Shown here in pieces: positions 35,644 through 44,785 of a stretch of 64,000 nucleotides of DNA. Made by a program: the position numbers and the translations under genes. Below the pieces are notes generated by a model. That model was given only the letters and a program-made list of their open reading frames with translations, made no database searches and had not been told where the DNA came from. This DNA is from Lachnoclostridium sp. An181 (GTDB lineage Bacteria; Bacillota; Clostridia; Lachnospirales; Lachnospiraceae), in the NCBI RefSeq assembly GCF_002160325.1, contig NZ_NFKJ01000014.1:24321-88320 (forward strand). The letters run 5' to 3'. Numbering within the stretch: position 1 is the stretch's first letter; the number at the start of each line of letters is the position of its first letter.

Positions 35644-36288
35644 ATGAAAAAAAACAAAAAAGACACCCGATGGATGGTCAGTGTTGCACTTATGGCAGCC
35701 ATTATCATTGTCCTTGCGAACACTCCGCTTGGCATGATCCAACTGCCGGTCATTAAGGCGACAACCGTACACATTCCTGTCATTTTAGGCGCACTGCTGT
35801 TTGGTCCCCTGGCCGGAGGCATTCTTGGCGGCGTATTCGGCGTCTGCTCCCTTGCGAGCAATACGATGGCCCCAACACTTTTATCCTTTGCCTTCTCGCC
35901 ATTTCTTAGCACCACCGGACTTTTAGGTTCTTTAAAAGCAGTCTGGGTTTCTGTCGGATGCCGTATTCTTCTCGGAGTTGCGGCTGCATGGATCTGGATC
36001 CTGGTCACAAAGTTTTTAAAGAATCAAATTCTTTCTCTTGTAGTTACAGGGTTTATAAGCTCTATCCTGCACACTTTTTTGGTCATGGGGAGTATTTATC
36101 TTTTATTTGCATCCCAGTATGCGCAGGCAAAAGAGGTGGCTGTAACAGCTGTATGGGGACTTATCATGGCAACCATTGCGACTTCGGGCATACCGGAGGC
36201 CATCGCAGCCACAGTTTTAGTAGCTGCCGTCGGAAAAGTGCTGCTGAAATTTACAGCCAGGTTAAAACTTCCGGTAAGACAGCATTAA
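35644..36288 (+). CDS. ECF transporter S component, probably for pantothenate
   Basis: 214-residue membrane protein with about six spans. The S-component signature is seen in VALMAAIIIVLANTPLG, VHIPVILGALLFGPLAGGILGGVFGVCSLASN and IWILVTKFLKNQIL. AAGGAGG sits 11 bases upstream. The HIPVILGALLFGP region is typical of ECF vitamin-binding subunits; the divergent coaBC suggests pantothenate (PanT-like). The energising EcfAAT module would be encoded elsewhere. Confidence 0.8.
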   Translation: MKKNKKDTRWMVSVALMAAIIIVLANTPLGMIQLPVIKATTVHIPVILGALLFGPLAGGILGGVFGVCSLASNTMAPTLLSFAFSPFLSTTGLLGSLKAVWVSVGCRILLGVAAAWIWILVTKFLKNQILSLVVTGFISSILHTFLVMGSIYLLFASQYAQAKEVAVTAVWGLIMATIATSGIPEAIAATVLVAAVGKVLLKFTARLKLPVRQH

Positions 36289-36294
36289 ATTTAT

Positions 36295-36389
36295 TTGTAC
36301 TTGTATGTAAACTATGATATAGTAATGAGAGCATATTGAGGATACCGTAAAATCTGAAAATGTTTTGCGGTGTCCTCAGTTTTTTAATT
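36295..36389 (+). promoter_or_regulatory. Promoter and terminator-like 5' hairpin of the DEAD-box gene
   Basis: TTGTAC (36295-36300) and TATAGT (36318-36323) have a 17-base spacer, giving a start near 36330. Directly after it a stem TGAGGATACCGTAAAA (36337-36352) pairs with TTTTGCGGTGTCCTCA (36363-36378) and is followed by GTTTTTTAATTT. The hairpin would sit at the extreme 5' end of the helicase mRNA. It may also end the transcript of the upstream ECF gene. Confidence 0.62.
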
Positions 36390-36411
36390 TTACAGAAAGA
36401 AAAGGAACAAT

Positions 36412-37875
36412 ATGAATTTTAATGAATTGAACTTAAGACACGAAATACTAAGAGCCATTTCAGAACTTGGGTATGAGCACGCCACAGATATTCAGTCCGG
36501 CTCCATCCCTCCGATCTTAAACGGTCATGATGTGACCGGGCGTTCTGCCACAGGCACAGGGAAGACAGCTGCATTCGGTCTTCCGCTCATCCAGAGGGCT
36601 GCAGAAAACGGCGAACGGGCAAACACATTGATTCTGGCCCCGACACGGGAACTGGCCCTGCAGATCACAAAGGAACTACGGAAGTTTTCCAAATATCTCT
36701 CCGGCATCAGCATTGCCTGTGTGTACGGGGGAGAACCGATCCAAAGACAGATAAAAGCATTAAAAAAGGCGCGGATCGTTGTGGGAACCCCGGGACGTAT
36801 TATGGATCATATGCGCAGACATACCTTAAAACTCTGCAATCTGCGCACAGTTGTTCTCGATGAGGCGGATGAAATGCTCAACATGGGATTTGTGGACGAT
36901 ATCCGCAAAATCCTCCTCGATACCCCAAAGGAGAGACAGACCATTCTTTTCAGCGCAACCTTGTCCCCTGAAATTTTGAAGATCACGGAAGAATTCCAGA
37001 CAGACACTGTATTTATCAAGGCTGACAAAGGAAAGAAGTCTGCCCCTGACATCCGGCAGAATTTCTATTACCTGCCTTCCTCTAAGAAAACAGATGCCCT
37101 GAAACTGCTTCTTGAATACCTGACCCCTTCTAAATGCCTTGTATTCTGCAATACCAAAAAGACAGTGGATGAGCTTTCTTCCAACCTGAAAAAAAGCGGA
37201 TACCGCGCTGCCTCTCTCCACGGAGATCTGCGCCAGAGCCAGCGCACTGCCATCATGGATGATTTTCGAAACGGCCACGCCAAAATCCTCATCGCCACAG
37301 ACGTAGCTGCCAGAGGAATTGACATTGACGATGTGGATATGGTATTCAATTACGATATCCCGCAGGAGCTGGAGTACTATGTACACCGGATCGGAAGATG
37401 CGGGCGCGCGGGCAGAAAAGGGGAGAGCCATACACTTGTGTCCGGCCGCAGACAGTTTGAACAGCTCAAAAAAATCGAGCACTACACAAAACTTCCTATC
37501 CGTGAGCAGACACTCCCAAAAGTGGAAATGATCCTGGAACACCAAAAACAGCTTTTTGCCCAAGAGCTCCTTCATCTTTCCTCCCAAGAACTCTCCCCGG
37601 AATGGGAAACTTTTGTAGAACAGCTGCAAAAAGAAGGATTGAGCGCATCAAAGCTTGCGCAGATACTCCTCGCAAGATCATTTAGAAAAAACAAACGTCT
37701 TGACTCCATTTGTCAGGTAGAGTGTTTGCGGGTACCAAGGATGCCAAAGCGAAACCAGTCCGTCAAAAAATATTCCGGCATCGAAAAAGACAAAAAGAGA
37801 AGGAATCCTAAGAAGGATTCCTTCTCCAAAAAGTTTCCCGCAAAACTTGCACGCCATTCCCGAAGGAAAAAGTAA
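36412..37875 (+). CDS. DEAD-box ATP-dependent RNA helicase
   Basis: 487-residue helicase of the CshA/DeaD type. In order: Q motif region YEHATDIQSGSIPP, motif I SATGTGKTAAF, Ia PTRELALQ, Ib VGTPGRIMDHM, II VLDEADEML, III FSATLS, IV LVFCNTKKTVDEL, V ATDVAARGIDIDDVDMVFNYDIP, VI HRIGRCGRAGRKG. A basic C-terminal tail (from about 430, KRNQSVKKYSGIEKDKKRRNPKK) probably binds RNA. It likely acts in ribosome assembly or mRNA decay. Confidence 0.95.
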   Translation: MNFNELNLRHEILRAISELGYEHATDIQSGSIPPILNGHDVTGRSATGTGKTAAFGLPLIQRAAENGERANTLILAPTRELALQITKELRKFSKYLSGISIACVYGGEPIQRQIKALKKARIVVGTPGRIMDHMRRHTLKLCNLRTVVLDEADEMLNMGFVDDIRKILLDTPKERQTILFSATLSPEILKITEEFQTDTVFIKADKGKKSAPDIRQNFYYLPSSKKTDALKLLLEYLTPSKCLVFCNTKKTVDELSSNLKKSGYRAASLHGDLRQSQRTAIMDDFRNGHAKILIATDVAARGIDIDDVDMVFNYDIPQELEYYVHRIGRCGRAGRKGESHTLVSGRRQFEQLKKIEHYTKLPIREQTLPKVEMILEHQKQLFAQELLHLSSQELSPEWETFVEQLQKEGLSASKLAQILLARSFRKNKRLDSICQVECLRVPRMPKRNQSVKKYSGIEKDKKRRNPKKDSFSKKFPAKLARHSRRKK

Positions 37876-37878
37876 GGT

Positions 37879-39069
37879 TTATAGAGACATCACCTTTTCA
37901 CTTTCAAATGCTTTGACGATCACACCGCAAAGCAGTACTCCCAGCACGATCGTCATGCCCAGTGTGATTCCATACTCGGACATGGCGATTTCCTGTGTGA
38001 GTATTTCTTTCATGGCAAGTGAACTGTTGTAGACCGGAACGCAGTAAGAAGTAAGGTCTGCGCCCTTTGTGGAGAACATGGTCAAAAGCCCCACAACAAG
38101 AATTACCATATAAGCAGGCGTCACATAAGTGTTCGCCTCTTTTATTGTCTTTGCAAACACAGACAACAGCACAATGATCGCGGAATAGAGGAATGCCAGC
38201 GACACGAGCAGTGCACCAAGCATCACACCCTGTTTCGGGCTTAACTGGATATTCAAAGTTTCCCCTCCTGACATCATCGGCATTGCAGCGATCATAGCCC
38301 CAAGATAAATGACGGAAGAAATTCCGGAAATCACCATCAGTGCAAAGACTTTGCCCAGAACAATACTGCTTCTTCTCACAGGTGTCACAAGAAGGCTTGC
38401 CATGGTACCTCTCTCTTTTTCCCCTGCGATCATGTCGGTTCCAATACCCATCGCACCGGCAAAGAGAAGAATTGTGATCAGATACGGCAGCATCATGCCA
38501 AGCGCCTTGCCGCCTGCTTTTGCATCGTCCTGGATCACCATATCCGGATTGTCTGAATTCACATGAAACACTGCAATATTGTCAAGACTGCCTACCCTCT
38601 CACTCAAAAGCGACTGTCTGTACAACTCAAGTATGCCACCTGAGATCTCCTGGAATGCAGAAGAGGAGTATTCCTCGGACGGATTATAATATGTCTTGAT
38701 CTGAGGCACTGTATCTCCTTCTTTATAATCACTGACTTCCATTTCAAAATTTTCCGGAAATTCAATGATAAGGTCAGCGGTTCCATTCTTAATCTCTTCC
38801 TTTGCATCATCCATATCCTCTACATTTTTCACATCGCATTTTGTTTGGGACGCCTCCAGAAATGCCTGAAAGCTTTCCGGCTCATTCATCATATACACAA
38901 TGGAAGTATGTTCCTCAATATCGTCCGCCATATTCTGGGACAGACTATTGATAATTCCAAGGATACCAACCATGATGATCACGGGAAGGAAAAATACGGA
39001 AAATATCATCTTTTTGTCCTTAAAGATCCTTGCCATCTCTTTATTAAATATTTCTTTTACCCCGTTCAT
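37879..39069 (-). CDS. ABC-2 type permease (NatB-like)
   Basis: 396 residues: one N-terminal membrane span (FSVFFLPVIIMVGILGIIN), a large extracellular domain (about 45-175) and five C-terminal spans. The segment GEKERGTMASLLVTPVRRSSIVLGKV is the ABC-2 coupling region. It is paired with the ATPase gene 3 bases upstream. The sequence resembles Na+ or antibiotic efflux permeases of the NatB/YhaP group; the substrate is unproven. Confidence 0.86.
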   Translation of the reverse strand: MNGVKEIFNKEMARIFKDKKMIFSVFFLPVIIMVGILGIINSLSQNMADDIEEHTSIVYMMNEPESFQAFLEASQTKCDVKNVEDMDDAKEEIKNGTADLIIEFPENFEMEVSDYKEGDTVPQIKTYYNPSEEYSSSAFQEISGGILELYRQSLLSERVGSLDNIAVFHVNSDNPDMVIQDDAKAGGKALGMMLPYLITILLFAGAMGIGTDMIAGEKERGTMASLLVTPVRRSSIVLGKVFALMVISGISSVIYLGAMIAAMPMMSGGETLNIQLSPKQGVMLGALLVSLAFLYSAIIVLLSVFAKTIKEANTYVTPAYMVILVVGLLTMFSTKGADLTSYCVPVYNSSLAMKEILTQEIAMSEYGITLGMTIVLGVLLCGVIVKAFESEKVMSL

Positions 39070-39072
39070 TCC

Positions 39073-39843
39073 TTATGCCCCCTTCTTCGCTTTGTATAAC
39101 TCAAAGAATGCCTCTTCCAAATCCTGGCCGCCGGTCTTTATAAGCAGTTCATTTACAGTGCCTTCTGCCACCTTTTCCCCGTCAATGATAACACCGATCC
39201 TGTCACACAATTTCTGTGCCTCGGACATAATGTGTGTGGAAACAATGACGACTTTCCCGTCATCTCTTAATTTCCTAAGATAGTCCGTCACACTTCTTGC
39301 CGTGATGATATCCAGCCCATTTGTCGGTTCGTCAAAGATGATGACCTTTGGATCGTGTACAAGGCTAACGGCAATGGCTGCCTTTTGTTTCATACCAGTG
39401 GACAGCTCTTTGATCGGTTTGTGGGCAAAGTCCCGGATTCCAAAGTAGGAAAACAATTCTTCTTTCCTGGCCTTGAGCCTGTCTTTTGGAACATTGTGCA
39501 GTCTTCCAAAAAAGTCAAACAGATAATCCACGGAAAACTGTGGGTCCAGCTTAATATCGCTTGTCAAAAAGCCAATACTTCTTCTGACAGCCTCAGAGTC
39601 TTTTCTTGCCTCATGGCCTTCCACAACAATCTCTCCGTCCGTAGGTTTTATGATGGTTGCAATGCAGCGCAGCGTCGTCGTCTTTCCGGCACCGTTTGGA
39701 CCTAAAAGTCCGTAAATCTCCCCTTCTTTTGCCAAAAAAGAAAGATGGTTTACCGCAACTTTTTTCGGATTCTTTGTATGTGATTCCTGCATCTGCTTTT
39801 TATTCAATCGATAAACCTTAGTCAGATTTTTAATCTCAATCAT
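39073..39843 (-). CDS. ABC transporter ATPase (NatA-like)
   Basis: 256-residue ATPase: Walker [17 protein letters not shown], signature [16 protein letters not shown], Walker [13 protein letters not shown], and H-loop [12 protein letters not shown]. The start at ATG 39843 ([12 protein letters not shown]) is behind GGAGG at 7 bases. It forms an exporter with the following ABC-2 permease. The promoter with an overlapping operator just upstream suggests repression by a local or GntR-type regulator, which is not encoded nearby. Confidence 0.92.
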   Translation of the reverse strand: MIEIKNLTKVYRLNKKQMQESHTKNPKKVAVNHLSFLAKEGEIYGLLGPNGAGKTTTLRCIATIIKPTDGEIVVEGHEARKDSEAVRRSIGFLTSDIKLDPQFSVDYLFDFFGRLHNVPKDRLKARKEELFSYFGIRDFAHKPIKELSTGMKQKAAIAVSLVHDPKVIIFDEPTNGLDIITARSVTDYLRKLRDDGKVVIVSTHIMSEAQKLCDRIGVIIDGEKVAEGTVNELLIKTGGQDLEEAFFELYKAKKGA

Positions 39844-39862
39844 AACGTTTCCTCCCTGCATT

Positions 39863-39912
39863 TTGTATTACTTAATTAATACAATAATATTCTTCTTTTT
39901 TAGTCTTGTCAA
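39863..39912 (-). promoter_or_regulatory. natAB-like promoter with palindromic operator
   Basis: Consensus -35 TTGACA (39907-39912), 17-base spacer, -10 TATTAT (39884-39889). Immediately downstream, overlapping the start point, lies the perfect palindrome TTGTATTA-N6-TAATACAA (39863-39884). This is the geometry of a repressor-controlled promoter; the regulator is not identified. A run of ten C (39935-39944) lies upstream of the -35. Confidence 0.75.
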
Positions 39913-40036
39913 CTGATTTTTTTATTCTATCATACCCCCCCCCCGAAAATTTCAACACTTTATCTTTTCACTTTCCATATTTTCGTATACAATATACTTA
40001 CCTTCTCTAAAGAGGAGGTTAGAGAGGAGAATTGAA

Positions 40037-40429
40037 ATGAGAGAAACAGTATTATTATTTAACTTTAAAGATAAGCAGAAACTTTTAAATGTGGAGCTTG
40101 TTCTTTTTCCGCTCAAGGTGCGGATCAAGAAGGTGGACAAAAAAGACTACCTCCAGCCAGTTGGCCTCTTCGCTGGCTCCAAAGATGTGGAGGCTGTGGA
40201 CAATCTCTATGACGGCGATGAACTCGAAAAAGAAATGATGATCTTCTGCAACCTCCCGGAGCAGAAATTAAATCTTCTTCTCTCCGGGCTTAGAAACAGC
40301 AAAGCAGGACCTATTCCATACAAGGCTGTTCTGACAAGCGTAAACCAGCACTGGAATGCACTCCGCTGTTTTGAGGAACTCAAAGCCGAGCATGCAGCCA
40401 TCACCAAGAAAGAACTCACAGAATTTTAA
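40037..40429 (+). CDS. DUF3783 domain protein
   Basis: 130 residues starting MRETVLLFNFKDKQKLLNVELVLFPLKVRIKKVDKKDY. The C-terminal part KMLIFCNLPEQ-like / NLLLSGLRNSKAGPIPYKAVLTSVNQHWNALRCFEEL matches the small DUF3783 family common in Clostridia. It is soluble with no known activity. The ATG has GAGAGGAGAA upstream. It lies between, and is divergent from, the NatA-like gene. Confidence 0.8.
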   Translation: MRETVLLFNFKDKQKLLNVELVLFPLKVRIKKVDKKDYLQPVGLFAGSKDVEAVDNLYDGDELEKEMMIFCNLPEQKLNLLLSGLRNSKAGPIPYKAVLTSVNQHWNALRCFEELKAEHAAITKKELTEF

Positions 40430-40433
40430 CTGC

Positions 40434-40485
40434 AAAAAGTCCTTAAGATACCAAAATGATTTTCATCTCTTAAGGACTTTTCTTT
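40434..40485. terminator. Bidirectional terminator between DUF3783 and ABC exporter genes
   Basis: A 13-bp stem AAAGTCCTTAAGA with its complement, flanked by AAAAA on the left and TTTTCTTT on the right, so usable by both convergent genes. Confidence 0.83.
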
Positions 40486-40486
40486 G

Positions 40487-42223
40487 TTACGCAAACTGGC
40501 TTTCATAGAGGTTCGCATAAAACCCTCTCTTTTCAAGCAATTCTTCGTGCGTACCCTGCTCAATGATATTTCCATCCTTCATGACCAGGATACAGTCTGC
40601 TTTTCTTACTGTGGAAAGCCTGTGGGCCACAATAAAACTCGTCCGACCTTCCATCATCTTTTCAAATGCCTGCTGGATCATGATCTCTGTTCTTGTATCA
40701 ATGGAAGAGGTTGCCTCGTCCAAAATCAACATAGGAGGAAGTTTCAGCATTACCCTTGCAATACATAAAAGCTGCTTTTGCCCCTGAGAGAGGTTTCCGC
40801 CGTCTTCTGTGATAAGCGTGTCATATCCATGCTCCATTCTTTTGATAAAACTGTGGGCATGCGCAGCCTTTGCGGCATCTACGATCTGCTCCCTCGTCAC
40901 ATCCCCTTTTCCATATGCAATATTCTGGGCAATGCTGCCGGATTTCAGCCATGTCTCTTGAAGCACCATCCCATAGTTTTTTCTGACACTGTCCCTCTTG
41001 ATCTCCATGATGGAATTTCCGCTCATATAGATCGTCCCCTCATCCACATCATAGAAACGCATCAGAAGATTGATCAGCGTTGTCTTTCCACATCCAGTTG
41101 GTCCTACGATCGCAATTCTCTGTCCCGGTTTTACGGAAAGGTTTAAATTCTTCAAAAGCTTTCTGTCTTTTTGATAGGAGAAGGACACCTTGTCAAGTTT
41201 TAGACTTCCATCTGCCTTTCCTATCTCCAGTGCTGCCACGCTGTCCTCTTCTTCTGTCTCCTCATCCAAATAGTCAAACACACGTTTCGCGCAGGCAGCC
41301 GCATTCTGCAGCTCTGTCACCACACCGGAAATCTCATTAAACGGCTTTGTGTACTGATTTGCATAGGTGAGAAAACAGGAAAGCTGTCCTACACTGATTG
41401 CACCTCTGATTGCACCAAGCGCCCCCATAATTCCCACTCCTGTATATACAAGATTGTTGACAAAACGTGTACTCGGATTCGTGATCGAGGAAAAAAAGGT
41501 TGCCTTTAAACTGCACTCCTTAAGCCTTTCATTGATCTCTTCAAACTCTTTAAGCGCCCGCTCCTTATACCCAAATGCCTGCACTACTTTCTGGGCACCC
41601 ACCATTTCATTGACCAGAGATGTCATCTCGGCCCTTGTCTGTGACTGTCTGTGGAACATGGTGTACGTGCGCTTTGCAATGAACCCGGCCACAAAAAAGG
41701 ACAACGGCGTGATAAGAATGACAACAAGGGAGATTTTGACGTTGATGGACAGCATGAACACCAACGTGCCAACGATCGTTACAACCCCTGTGAACAGCTG
41801 GGAAAATCCCATTAAAAGTCCGTCCGAAAACTGCTCCACATCCGTAATGATCCTGCTGATGGTATCCCCGGACGGATGGCTGTCCACATACTGCAGCGGC
41901 AGTTTCTGGAGATGTGCAAAGGCCATCACGCGGACATCGCGCACTACCCGGAAGGTGATCGTATTGTTGCACAGATTCATCATCCACTGGGCTAGTGCTG
42001 TCACTATAATGACCACTGCAAGCTTTCGCAGAATTTCCAGAATTTTCACAAAATCCACGTTACCCTTTCCGATGATCTCATCCACCGCATTTCCCACGAG
42101 AATGGGTGCATAAAGTGTCAGTGCCACTGATACCACTGCAAACAGAAGTGAAAAGAAAAGATAATGCCCGTACGGCCGTATAAGCCCAGCCACCTTTTTC
42201 CATACCCCATCTTTCTTACGCAT
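40487..42223 (-). CDS. ABC exporter half-transporter, second subunit
   Basis: 578 residues: six-span exporter membrane domain (about 20-310) then an ATPase with Walker A IVGPTGCGKTTLINL, signature NLSQGQKQLLCIARVML, Walker B PPMLILDEATSSIDTRTE and FIVAHRLST. I use ATG 42223 with AGGAGG upstream; the open frame before it lies within the partner gene. It overlaps the partner by 8 bases. The complete catalytic set (E after Walker B) marks it as the active site-competent half of a heterodimer. Confidence 0.92.
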   Translation of the reverse strand: MRKKDGVWKKVAGLIRPYGHYLFFSLLFAVVSVALTLYAPILVGNAVDEIIGKGNVDFVKILEILRKLAVVIIVTALAQWMMNLCNNTITFRVVRDVRVMAFAHLQKLPLQYVDSHPSGDTISRIITDVEQFSDGLLMGFSQLFTGVVTIVGTLVFMLSINVKISLVVILITPLSFFVAGFIAKRTYTMFHRQSQTRAEMTSLVNEMVGAQKVVQAFGYKERALKEFEEINERLKECSLKATFFSSITNPSTRFVNNLVYTGVGIMGALGAIRGAISVGQLSCFLTYANQYTKPFNEISGVVTELQNAAACAKRVFDYLDEETEEEDSVAALEIGKADGSLKLDKVSFSYQKDRKLLKNLNLSVKPGQRIAIVGPTGCGKTTLINLLMRFYDVDEGTIYMSGNSIMEIKRDSVRKNYGMVLQETWLKSGSIAQNIAYGKGDVTREQIVDAAKAAHAHSFIKRMEHGYDTLITEDGGNLSQGQKQLLCIARVMLKLPPMLILDEATSSIDTRTEIMIQQAFEKMMEGRTSFIVAHRLSTVRKADCILVMKDGNIIEQGTHEELLEKRGFYANLYESQFA

Positions 42224-43979
42224 GTTTCTCCACCTCCTTATTGGACATCTGAGAACGGCAGATTTCCTGATATACACTACAGTTTTTCAAAAGCTCTCCG
42301 TGCGTTCCCATACCTACGATCTTTCCGTCATCCAAAACAAGGATGCAGTCTGCGTGCATCAGTGTTGATGCTCTCTGAGAAATAATAAAAACAGTCGTAT
42401 CCTTTACATGTTCACGTAAAGCTTTGCGCAGTTTTGCATCCGTGGCAAAGTCAAGCGCAGAGGAGCTGTCGTCCAAAATGAGGATTTTCGGTTTTCGCAC
42501 AAGCGCCCTCGCAATCGTCAACCTCTGGCGCTGTCCTCCGGAAAAGTTTTTGCCCCCTTCGCTCACCATGGTATCCAGCCCTTCTGGTTTTGCAGCGATA
42601 ATCTCCTCTGCCTGGGCAATCCTAAGTGCCTCATGAATCTCCTCATCGGATGCCCCCTCTTTTGCAAACTGCAGATTCTTACGGATCGTTCCATGGAAAA
42701 GGACAGATTTTTGGGGTACAAGCCCGATCATCTGCCTTAAATCCGAAATCTTGTAATCCTTCACATTTTTTCCAAACACCTTGACCTCTCCTTTAGAGAC
42801 ATCATAAAATCTTCCGATTAACTGGATCAGCGTAGATTTCCCTGCACCTGTTCCACCGATGATCCCCACAGTCTCACCTGGTTTCACCTGAAAAGTAATA
42901 CCGGACAGCATCGGCTCCTTTGTATTTCCATAGGTAAATTCCACCTTGTGCATCTCCACTGCATAAGACTCAGGGTTTACGTCCTCCCTCAACTCTCCTG
43001 CAGTTTCCCCCTCTTCTCTGTCTGCATCCACGATGCCGGGCTTTAATGCAAACACTTCCACAATTCTGTTGCCGGAGGCCATCGCTTTTGTGAAACTTAC
43101 GATCAGGTTTGCAAGCGCCACCAGGGCTAGCAGAATCTGTGTCATATAATTTACAAGCGCGATCACTTCCCCCTGCGTCACTTCCCCGCCATCCACTTTC
43201 AGGCCCCCATACCATACAATGGCGATGATGGCTGCATTTACAACAACATAGGTCAAAGGATTCATTAAAGCAGATATTCTCCCGACAAGCATCTGGATAC
43301 GCAGAAGAAAAACACTTTTTTCCTCAAATTCTTTCTCCTCCTGCTTTTGTGTACAAAATGCACGGATCACACGTATACCTGCCAGATTTTCACTTGTGGA
43401 CATTAACACTTCATCGAGTCCTCTCTGCACTTTTTTATAAAGCGGGATACTTACCATCATAATACCGTATATGATCACGGCCAAAAGCGGGACTGCGACA
43501 ACAAATATCAGTGACAATTTCACATTAATGGTAAAGGACATGAGCATGGCCCCTACGACAATAAACGGTGACCGCAAAAAAAGCCTGAGTACAAGGTTTA
43601 CCCCTGCCTGCGCCTGATTGATATCGCTTGTCATCCTTGTGATCAGAGTGGACGTTCCGACTTTGTCAATCTCTGCATAAGAAAGAGACTGGATATGGCT
43701 GAACATATCATACCTTAATCCTGTCCCAAAACCTGCTGCTGCTTTTGCCGCAAAATACTGGGCTGTCAGAGAACATGCCATGCCGAGAACTCCAAAAGCC
43801 ACGAGAACTCCCCCCATTTTCATAATATAAGGGATGTCACGATTTTTAATCCCAACGTCAATGACAGAGGCCATCACCAGGGGAACCAAAAGCTCAAAAC
43901 ACGCCTCCAAAAGCTTGAATAGGGGCCCGATGATGCTCTCCTTTTTGTAATCTTTTAAATATGATATCAATTGAAACAT
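42216..43979 (-). CDS. ABC exporter half-transporter, first subunit
   Basis: 587 residues, same fold as the gene after it. ATPase motifs: Walker A IIGGTGAGKSTLIQL, signature NFSGGQRQRLTIARALV, Walker B PKILILDDSSSALDFATD. The residue after Walker B is Asp, not the catalytic Glu, the hallmark of the degenerate half in heterodimeric BmrCD/TM287-288 type exporters. The likely role is drug or lipid/peptide export; the substrate is unknown. Confidence 0.92.
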   Translation of the reverse strand: MFQLISYLKDYKKESIIGPLFKLLEACFELLVPLVMASVIDVGIKNRDIPYIMKMGGVLVAFGVLGMACSLTAQYFAAKAAAGFGTGLRYDMFSHIQSLSYAEIDKVGTSTLITRMTSDINQAQAGVNLVLRLFLRSPFIVVGAMLMSFTINVKLSLIFVVAVPLLAVIIYGIMMVSIPLYKKVQRGLDEVLMSTSENLAGIRVIRAFCTQKQEEKEFEEKSVFLLRIQMLVGRISALMNPLTYVVVNAAIIAIVWYGGLKVDGGEVTQGEVIALVNYMTQILLALVALANLIVSFTKAMASGNRIVEVFALKPGIVDADREEGETAGELREDVNPESYAVEMHKVEFTYGNTKEPMLSGITFQVKPGETVGIIGGTGAGKSTLIQLIGRFYDVSKGEVKVFGKNVKDYKISDLRQMIGLVPQKSVLFHGTIRKNLQFAKEGASDEEIHEALRIAQAEEIIAAKPEGLDTMVSEGGKNFSGGQRQRLTIARALVRKPKILILDDSSSALDFATDAKLRKALREHVKDTTVFIISQRASTLMHADCILVLDDGKIVGMGTHGELLKNCSVYQEICRSQMSNKEVEKHA

Positions 43980-44125
43980 GTTCTTTTCCCTTTCTTTGTA
44001 CTCTGTTTATTATAAAATTGCTTTATCTTTTATGCAAGGCCATACTTTTTCTTGTTTTTTTTCCGTTTATTCACTATACTAAACTTATGTTTAAAAATTA
44101 ACAAATTTAAAAAAGGAGATTACCC

Positions 44126-44674
44126 ATGAGTGATTTTTATATCAGCGACGTGTACACTACAGCTCCTGACCCGAATGGACGTCTTCCAAAAGAGATGGCT
44201 GTCTACGATTTATTGAAAAAACTGAATATCCCTTTTGAACGCGTGGACCATGACCACGCAGATACAATGGAAGCCTGCGAAGATATCGACAAAAAACTCG
44301 GTGTGACCATGTGCAAGAATCTCTTTTTGCGCAATCAACAGAAGACAACTTTCTTCCTTTTACTTATCCCAGGCAACAAAAAGTTCCTCACAAAGGATTT
44401 ATCCAAGCAGCTTCACATTTCAAGACTGTCCTTTGCAGAGCCGGAATACATGGAAAAATATCTGAATATCACCCCTGGCTCTGTGAGCGTCCTTGGGCTG
44501 ATGAACGACAAAGACTGGTATGTAGAGCTGTTGATCGATAAAGATGTGCTGGAGAGCGAGTACATCGGATGCCATCCTTGCATCAACACCTCCAGTTTAA
44601 AGATCAAGACCTCGGACATCATGAAAAAGTTTTTGAAACATACCGGACACCATGCAACAATCGTGCGGCTGTAA
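44126..44674 (+). CDS. YbaK/ProX-type aminoacyl-tRNA deacylase
   Basis: 182-residue stand-alone editing domain. Family features: AVYDLLKKLNIPFERVDHDHADTMEAC, CKNLFLRNQQKTTFFLLLIPGNKKF (conserved Lys), GSVSVLGLMND and IGCHPCINTSSLKI. It matches Ala-tRNA(Pro) deacylases (ProXp-ala) that clear mischarged tRNA in trans. AAAGGAGA precedes the ATG. A single gene with its own upstream region. Confidence 0.88.
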   Translation: MSDFYISDVYTTAPDPNGRLPKEMAVYDLLKKLNIPFERVDHDHADTMEACEDIDKKLGVTMCKNLFLRNQQKTTFFLLLIPGNKKFLTKDLSKQLHISRLSFAEPEYMEKYLNITPGSVSVLGLMNDKDWYVELLIDKDVLESEYIGCHPCINTSSLKIKTSDIMKKFLKHTGHHATIVRL

Positions 44675-44785
44675 TTTTCTCTTTATATTGCACAGTTTTG
44701 CACATTATCATTGCTTTTTAAGGCAAAAAATTATATAATTTTTATATTATTCCAAAATGACAAGAAAGAAACAGAGGGAAAGCAT

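Noticed and set aside
39935..39944. C10 run as a sequencing artefact or frameshift
   Set aside because: It lies between genes, so it breaks no reading frame; kept only as a possible variable tract in the findings.
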